Shown: piece after piece, positions 1-4,083 of the stretch | Layout: each line of letters begins with the position of its first letter | Position numbering within the stretch: the stretch's first letter is position 1 | Assembly (NCBI GenBank): GCA_947372405.1 | Contig: CANBTO010000334.1 | Location: 1 to 6,055 of the forward strand | DNA from: Verrucomicrobiaceae bacterium | GTDB lineage: Bacteria > Verrucomicrobiota > Verrucomicrobiae > Verrucomicrobiales > Akkermansiaceae | Reading direction: 5' to 3' | DNA: 6,055 nucleotides | Made by a program: the position numbers and the translations under genes | The notes under the pieces: generated by a model | Told to the model about the DNA's origin: nothing | The model's database searches: none | What the model saw: only the letters and a program-made list of their open reading frames with translations

Positions 1-2835
1 CGCACCGACCACGAGGCGCACGACGTGATGATCTGCATCGGCACCGGCCACCTGCTCATCGACGAGAACCGCATGCGCTACACGCCGGAGGTTTACTTCA
101 AGACGGCGGAGGAAATGCGCTCCTTGTTCGCGGATGCGCCCGGTGCCTGCGACGCCACGCTGGAGATCGCGGCGCGTTGCAACGTCGAGATCAAACTCGA
201 TTCCACCTCATCCGAGAAATACCCGCAGTTCGGCACGCCTGACGGTAGCCCGCGCGAGGAATATCTGCTGCGCGTCTGCCAGGAGGGCCTGCTGAAACGC
301 TACGGCGCGGAGAAAGCCTCAGAGCCCGAGATCCAGCAGCGCCTTGAATACGAGGCTGGCGTCATCAACCAGCTTGGCTTCGCGTCCTACTTCCTCATCA
401 CCGCGGACTTCATCCAGTGGGCGCGCGACCATGACATCCCCGTCGGCCCCGGCCGTGGCTCGGCGGCGGGTTCGCTCGTCGCCTACGCCATGGGCATCAC
501 CGACATCTGCCCGTTGCAATTCGGTTTGTTGTTCGAACGTTTCCTCAATCCCGAGCGCGTCAGCCCGCCCGACGTTGACATCGACTTCTGCCAGAGCCGC
601 CGGCCGGAGGTGATCGACTATGTTAGAAAGAAATACGGCGAGCGCAGCGTCTCGCACATCATCACCTACGGCACGATGGGCGCGAAGAGCGTCATCCGCG
701 ACGTGGCCCGCGTGATGGGCGTGTCCTACGGCGATGCAGACCGGATCGCCAAGATGATCGAGGCGAAACCCGGCGTCACCCTCAAGGGCGAGTGGGAGAC
801 GAAACCCGAGCTCAAGGAGTTGATCGAAGCGTCCTCGACCTATCAGGAACTCTGGGACTACGCGCTCAAGCTCGAAGGCATCAACCGCAACGTCGGCATC
901 CACGCCGCAGGTGTGGTGATCGGCGACCGCTCGCTCGACGAACACGTTCCGCTCACCCGCGGCAACGAAGGCGAAGTCGTCACCCAGTATGACATGGGCG
1001 CCATCACTGAGGTGGGTTTGCTCAAGATGGACTTCCTCGGGCTGAAGAACCTCACCGTCATCCACGAGGCGGTGCAGCACATCCGCAAACGCAAGCCGGA
1101 TTTCCAGATCGAGAAAGTCCCTCTGGACGACCACACCACCTTCGAGATCCTCAACCGTGGCGAAACGATGGGTGTGTTCCAGCTTGAATCCGGCGGCATG
1201 GTGGAAACCTGCCGCAAATACCAGATCGAGAAAATCGACGACATCATCGACCTGTTAGCCCTCTACCGCCCGGGCGCGATGCAGTTCATCGACCAGATGA
1301 TCGAGGTGAAGAAGGGCCGCAAGAAAGCGATGTACGAGCATCCGCTGCTCGAGCAGGTCTGCGGCAACACCTACGGCGTGATGATCTATCAGGAGCAGGT
1401 GCAGAACGCCGCCAAGCTGCTCGCCGGCTACACGCTCGGCGGTGCCGACCTGCTGCGCCGCGCGATGGGCAAGAAGGACCCGAAGAAGATGGCCGAGGAG
1501 CGCGGCAAGTTTGTGGCCGGCGCGGAGAAGACCAACGGCATCGGCGAAAAACTCGCGAACCAGATCTTCGAGAAGATCGAGATGTTCGCGGGTTATGGAT
1601 TCAACAAGTCGCACTCCGCGTGTTACGGCCACATCTCGTATTGGACGGCCTGGTTGAAGGCGAACCATCCGGTCGAGTTCATGGCCGCGTTGCTTTCCAA
1701 CGAAATCCACAACACCGACAAGATCAGCGTGTTTGTTTCCGAGTGCCACCGCATGGGTATCGAGATCCTCCCGCCGGACCTCAACGCCTCCCAGCTTCGT
1801 TTCGCTCCCGAACTCATGCTCAACGGCCACAAGGGCATCCGCTACGGACTCGCCGCCATCAAGAACTGCGGCGAGGGCGCGATGGCCGCCGCCATCGCCG
1901 AACGCGACTCTAACGGCAAGTTCTCCTCGCTCGAAGACTTCTCCACCCGTCTTGATTCCAAGGTCGTCAACAAACGCATCCTCGAAAACCTCGTCAAAGC
2001 CGGCGCGCTCGACTGGACAGGCGAAACCCGTGCCGGAATGTTTGCACGCTTGGAACAGGTCGTCGCATCCGCCTCGTCCTCGCAGAAGGACCGGGCGTCC
2101 GGCCAGGTCTCGCTTTTCGATGCGATGGAGTTCGCCGCGCCGGTCCCGGCCGCGAAATCCAGCGCCAACGCGCCCCAGGTCGAGGAATGGAGCAAGGACG
2201 ATCGCCTCGCCCACGAGAAGGAGTTGTTAGGCTTCTACGTCACCGGCCATCCGCTCGATAAGTTCCGCGGTGTGATCGACTCCGCGAAATACATGCGGCT
2301 CGGACTCTTGGAGGACCTCGACGTTTCCAACCCGCGCGAGCGCTTTCCCTTCGCTGGCATGGTCCGCTCGCTCGACGCAAAAACCACCAAGACCGGCAAG
2401 CCGTTCGGCGTGCTCGTGCTCGAGGATTTCACCGGCAGCTCCGAGATCATGCTGTGGGGCGAAACCTTCACGCCCGCCCGTGACGCCGGCTTGTTAGAGC
2501 CCGGCCGCATCATCAAGCTCAAGTGCGCCGTGCAGGTGGACGACCGCACCGGCGGCAAGCGCCTGACCGGCTACGAACTCTCCGAACTCAAACCGAAACG
2601 CGCGACCGCCAACGGCAAGGGCCCGCTCGAGCTCATGCTCTGGACCACCCGCCACAGCGAGTTCGATCTGTTGGAAATCAAAAGCGCGATCTCGAAACAC
2701 CCCGGCACCACGCCCGTCCTGTTGCACTTCCAGAACAGCGCCGGCCGCCGCGTGACCGTGGCGGTGAACGAGTCCTTCAACGTCAACCGCAACGAGGAAC
2801 TCGAAGCCGCGCTTGATCGGTGGATGGGGGAGTGA
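1..2835 (+). CDS. dnaE: DNA polymerase III alpha subunit (DnaE), 5'-truncated by window edge
   Basis: This is the catalytic subunit of the replicative DNA polymerase (C-family), which extends DNA in the cytoplasm as part of the Pol III holoenzyme. The frame is open from base 1, so the true start is to the left; 944 residues are visible against about 1160 in E. coli, and most of the PHP domain is missing. Numbering from base 1, the nucleotide-binding GPGRGSAAGS loop is at 149-158. The catalytic aspartates are in PPDVDIDF (D193, D195) and KMDFLGL (D344). FAGYGFNKSHSA is at 529-540. A helix-hairpin-helix segment lies around 613-640. A beta-clamp-binding motif QVSLFD is at 702-707, followed by an OB fold at about 782-862. 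All key residues are intact and no frameshift is seen. The clamp motif and domain order fit the main replicative DnaE1 rather than ImuC/DnaE2. No terminator hairpin is obvious right after the stop. Confidence 0.97.
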   Translation, partial: RTDHEAHDVMICIGTGHLLIDENRMRYTPEVYFKTAEEMRSLFADAPGACDATLEIAARCNVEIKLDSTSSEKYPQFGTPDGSPREEYLLRVCQEGLLKRYGAEKASEPEIQQRLEYEAGVINQLGFASYFLITADFIQWARDHDIPVGPGRGSAAGSLVAYAMGITDICPLQFGLLFERFLNPERVSPPDVDIDFCQSRRPEVIDYVRKKYGERSVSHIITYGTMGAKSVIRDVARVMGVSYGDADRIAKMIEAKPGVTLKGEWETKPELKELIEASSTYQELWDYALKLEGINRNVGIHAAGVVIGDRSLDEHVPLTRGNEGEVVTQYDMGAITEVGLLKMDFLGLKNLTVIHEAVQHIRKRKPDFQIEKVPLDDHTTFEILNRGETMGVFQLESGGMVETCRKYQIEKIDDIIDLLALYRPGAMQFIDQMIEVKKGRKKAMYEHPLLEQVCGNTYGVMIYQEQVQNAAKLLAGYTLGGADLLRRAMGKKDPKKMAEERGKFVAGAEKTNGIGEKLANQIFEKIEMFAGYGFNKSHSACYGHISYWTAWLKANHPVEFMAALLSNEIHNTDKISVFVSECHRMGIEILPPDLNASQLRFAPELMLNGHKGIRYGLAAIKNCGEGAMAAAIAERDSNGKFSSLEDFSTRLDSKVVNKRILENLVKAGALDWTGETRAGMFARLEQVVASASSSQKDRASGQVSLFDAMEFAAPVPAAKSSANAPQVEEWSKDDRLAHEKELLGFYVTGHPLDKFRGVIDSAKYMRLGLLEDLDVSNPRERFPFAGMVRSLDAKTTKTGKPFGVLVLEDFTGSSEIMLWGETFTPARDAGLLEPGRIIKLKCAVQVDDRTGGKRLTGYELSELKPKRATANGKGPLELMLWTTRHSEFDLLEIKSAISKHPGTTPVLLHFQNSAGRRVTVAVNESFNVNRNEELEAALDRWMGE

Positions 2836-2872
2836 GGCGTTTTTCCATCAGAAGTTCCCTTAGCCACCAGCG

Positions 2873-2901
2873 TTGACAGCAATGCATGCATTGCTTACAT
2901 G
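2873..2901 (+). promoter_or_regulatory. Putative promoter with palindromic operator for the toxin-antitoxin operon
   Basis: A consensus -35 hexamer TTGACA (2873-2878) is followed by a perfect 18-bp palindrome AGCAATGCATGCATTGCT (2878-2895) that fills the spacer. A weak -10 candidate is TACATG at 2896-2901 (17-bp spacing) or TTACAT at 2895-2900. Type II antitoxins of the ribbon-helix-helix class usually bind inverted repeats in their own promoter. A dimer bound here would block RNA polymerase, so autorepression is the natural reading. The palindrome is seen directly; its function is inferred, and the -10 match is poor (3 of 6). Confidence 0.55.
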
Positions 2902-2907
2902 TCCGGT

Positions 2908-3183
2908 ATGAGCACGACATTGACGATTCGGAATCTCCCGGAGCCGATCAAACAAAAATTGCGGATGCAGGCGGCCAGCCACGGGCGCTCGATGGAAGCG
3001 GAGGCGCGTGAAATCCTGTCGTTGGCCGTGATGGAGCAACCCTCGGCCTGCCCACGCACGACGCCACCCCGCTGCCCGGAGGAAATGCGCGAGCGCATCC
3101 GGGCTGTGACAGGCATTTGGAAAGACCGCGCTGATGGCAGAACCACCGATGAGATCATGAAAGAACTCCGTGGCGATGACTGA
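2908..3183 (+). CDS. vapB: FitA/VapB-like ribbon-helix-helix antitoxin
   Basis: This is the likely antitoxin of a type II toxin-antitoxin pair. It would neutralise the neighbouring PIN-domain ribonuclease and repress the operon. The N-terminus is typical of FitA-like proteins: a short beta strand TLTIRNLP (residues 4-11), then two helices containing KQKLRMQAASHGRSMEAEAR (15-34), with the family signature HGRSMEAEAREIL. The rest (about 45-91) is a hydrophilic tail, the part that normally wraps the toxin. The ATG at 2908 is chosen because family members begin just before this strand; an in-frame ATG at 2899 would add three residues. Neither start has a visible Shine-Dalgarno sequence, and 2899 falls inside the putative -10 box. 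The stop overlaps the toxin start by 8 bp, which indicates translational coupling. Confidence 0.9.
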   Translation: MSTTLTIRNLPEPIKQKLRMQAASHGRSMEAEAREILSLAVMEQPSACPRTTPPRCPEEMRERIRAVTGIWKDRADGRTTDEIMKELRGDD

Positions 3184-3577
3184 TCTCGTCCTGGTGGAAA
3201 CGAACGTGATTCTCGACGTCACCGACGCGGATTACGCATGGTTGGAATGGTCCAGCGAACAAATGGGACGCTGTGCGTTGAAATTGGCCATCAACCCGTT
3301 GATTTATGCCGAGCTGTGTCATCATGCGGGCGAGATCGGCGAGGTGGAGGAAACCATTCAGTCATTGGGATTGCAGTACCACGAACTCCCAAAGGAAGCG
3401 CTTTTTCTGGCAGCCCAAGCCTACAAGACCTACCGCCTGAGAGGCGGTGCCAAAACCGCGCCACTGGCGGATTTTTTCATCGGCGCACACGCCCAGGCGG
3501 AAGGCTTCATGCTGCTGACCCGGGACGCCACCCGATACCGAACGTATTTCCCAAGCGTCACGCTCATCAGTCCATGA
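3176..3577 (+). CDS. vapC: PIN-domain toxin (VapC/FitB-like ribonuclease)
   Basis: The product is a 133-residue PIN-domain protein, the usual size for a VapC-type toxin; such toxins cut RNA with a magnesium-dependent acidic active site. The strand-1 motif reads VETNVILD (7-14), PLIYAEL is at 41-47 (E46), PLADFFIGAHA at 96-106 (D99), and LLTRDATRYRTYFP at 113-126 (D117). Apart from the first position these match the conserved acidic residues of the family. The first acidic residue, normally Asp (V-D-x-N), is Glu8 here. The ATG at 3176 overlaps the antitoxin stop by 8 bp; a GTG at 3170 is a possible longer start adding two residues. It is transcribed with the antitoxin. Substrate RNA cannot be inferred from sequence. 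Confidence 0.92.
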   Translation: MTDLVLVETNVILDVTDADYAWLEWSSEQMGRCALKLAINPLIYAELCHHAGEIGEVEETIQSLGLQYHELPKEALFLAAQAYKTYRLRGGAKTAPLADFFIGAHAQAEGFMLLTRDATRYRTYFPSVTLISP

Positions 3578-3667
3578 AGCGCAAGGAAAGCCGACCGCAT
3601 CGTCCGTGTTCTGGGTAAGGCCGCAACCGCCCAAGCCCCCCGCACCGCCCACACCCTAAATCCCATC

Positions 3668-3739
3668 TGTAGCGGCGTGTCTGCGACCGTCGCAATCCGC
3701 GATGGGGAAAACCAGCGACGGTGACACACCGACGCGACA
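3668..3739. repeat. Degenerate palindromic (REP/MITE-like) element
   Basis: The left arm begins TGTAGCGGCGTGTC and continues TGCGACCGTCGC (3668-3693). The right arm contains GCGACGGTGACAC (3715-3727) and then a degenerate copy of the arm end, finishing near 3739. GTGTC plus ACCGTCGC (3677-3681, 3686-3693) pairs perfectly with 3715-3727 except for a 4-nt bulge TGCG (3682-3685); the loop is about 21 nt. A smaller alternative hairpin, TGCGA-CCG-TCGCA, lies at 3682-3694. The layout resembles a non-coding palindromic repeat that has partly decayed. Whether it recurs in the genome cannot be seen here. Confidence 0.5.
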
Positions 3740-3748
3740 CCAAACCCG

Positions 3749-3788
3749 GCGGCGGCTCCTCAAGAAGGATCCGCCGCTCTTTTCTCTT
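3749..3788 (+). terminator. Intrinsic-terminator-like hairpin after the toxin-antitoxin operon
   Basis: GCGGCGGcTCC (3749-3759) pairs with GGaTCCGCCGC (3767-3777): seven GC pairs, one C/T mismatch and three further pairs, closing a 7-nt loop TCAAGAA. The stem is followed at once by the T-rich run TCTTTTCTCTT (3778-3788). It sits about 170 bp after the toxin stop, and the T-run is on the + side, so it would end transcripts coming from the toxin-antitoxin genes, possibly with dnaE read-through. Confidence 0.65.
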
Positions 3789-3812
3789 CCCCCTTTGGTC
3801 CACTTTGTTAGC

Positions 3813-3830
3813 CTCATGACAAATCATGAG
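3813..3830. repeat. Perfect 7-bp inverted repeat CTCATGA-CAAA-TCATGAG, possible operator
   Basis: The two 7-bp arms are separated by four bases. A second overlapping dyad, TGAC-N9-GTCA (3817-3833), shares it. The site lies downstream of the terminator-like hairpin and about 110 bp before the methyltransferase remnant, where a regulatory site for the downstream restriction genes would be expected. No convincing -35/-10 pair is visible next to it, so a protein-binding role is a guess; it could also be part of a repeat element. Confidence 0.35.
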
Positions 3831-3897
3831 TCATATCACGATCCAAGACATCCTCGCCCACAAACCAAAACCTTCCCCTTCAAATCCCTTCTCTCCG

Positions 3898-3930
3898 CTC
3901 CTTGGCGGCCTTTGCGCCTTTGCGGTTAAA
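3898..3930 (+). repeat. Short direct repeat of CCTTTGCG type ahead of the hsdM remnant
   Basis: Three near-tandem copies are seen: CCTTGGCGG, CCTTTGCG and CCTTTGCGG, followed by TTAAA. I recall similar CCTTTGCG-type strings just upstream of genes in Verrucomicrobiota and related phyla, but I cannot verify this here. It ends 8 bp before the ATG of the methyltransferase fragment. It may be the edge of a dispersed repeat that replaced the 5' part of that gene, or part of a leader. Confidence 0.45.
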
Positions 3931-3938
3931 ATTCTTCC

Positions 3939-4073
3939 ATGGCCATCAGCGGCATCAACTTCAACTTCGGCAAGGAACCGGCGGACACTTTTACCCGCGA
4001 CCAGCACCCGGACCTCCGCGCGGACTTAGTCTTTTCAACCCGCCGCAAGTTTCGACCGATCGCAGCATTCTGA
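3939..4073 (+). pseudogene. Remnant of a type I restriction-modification methyltransferase (HsdM-like)
   Basis: A 44-codon frame resembles the middle of HsdM-type N6-adenine methyltransferases. It reads MAISGINFNFGKEPADTF and then TRDQHPDLRADLVF, the segment that in intact proteins comes just before the catalytic motif (N/D)PP(F/Y). In this frame the match ends at residue 31, followed by an unrelated tail RRKFRPIAAF. In another frame the DNA directly after it (4034-4045) reads FNPP, so a frameshift may separate the fragment from a remnant of motif IV. The N-terminal helical domain, motif I and the C-terminal half are absent, so this cannot be an active enzyme. It may be the trace of an hsdM gene lost by deletion, lying just ahead of a nuclease-helicase. 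Recognition is from memory of the family, not from an alignment. Confidence 0.6.
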
Positions 4074-4083
4074 ACGACCACGA

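Larger units (their letters stand above)
3578..3938. other. Intergenic region without a convincing gene, rich in inverted and direct repeats
   Basis: These 361 bp separate the toxin gene from the methyltransferase remnant. The short open frames that cross it on both strands are low-complexity Arg/Pro-rich or continue out of phase from the toxin gene, and none shows a recognisable domain. The first 90 bp are C-rich and otherwise featureless. The rest holds, in order, a degenerate long inverted repeat, a terminator-like hairpin, a perfect short inverted repeat and a CTTTGCG direct repeat. The concentration of palindromes suggests a site where repeat elements have accumulated. Confidence 0.6.

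Noticed and set aside
319..1134. A 271-codon minus-strand open frame inside dnaE
   Set aside because: It is a shadow of the dnaE codon bias; no recognisable motif or start context.
1255..2214. A 319-codon open frame on the minus strand inside dnaE
   Set aside because: It is antisense to an intact, motif-perfect dnaE, its translation is rich in Gly/Ala/Arg/Val/Leu without any domain, and long antisense frames are expected in GC-rich genes.
3238..3618. A 126-codon plus-strand frame overlapping the toxin gene
   Set aside because: It is out of phase with the PIN domain frame and shows no domain; the toxin frame explains this DNA.
613..3810. Recurrent GTTAG strings, several at in-frame Leu TTA codons followed by G in dnaE
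   Set aside because: Five occurrences in the window are close to what base composition predicts, so no special motif is supported.
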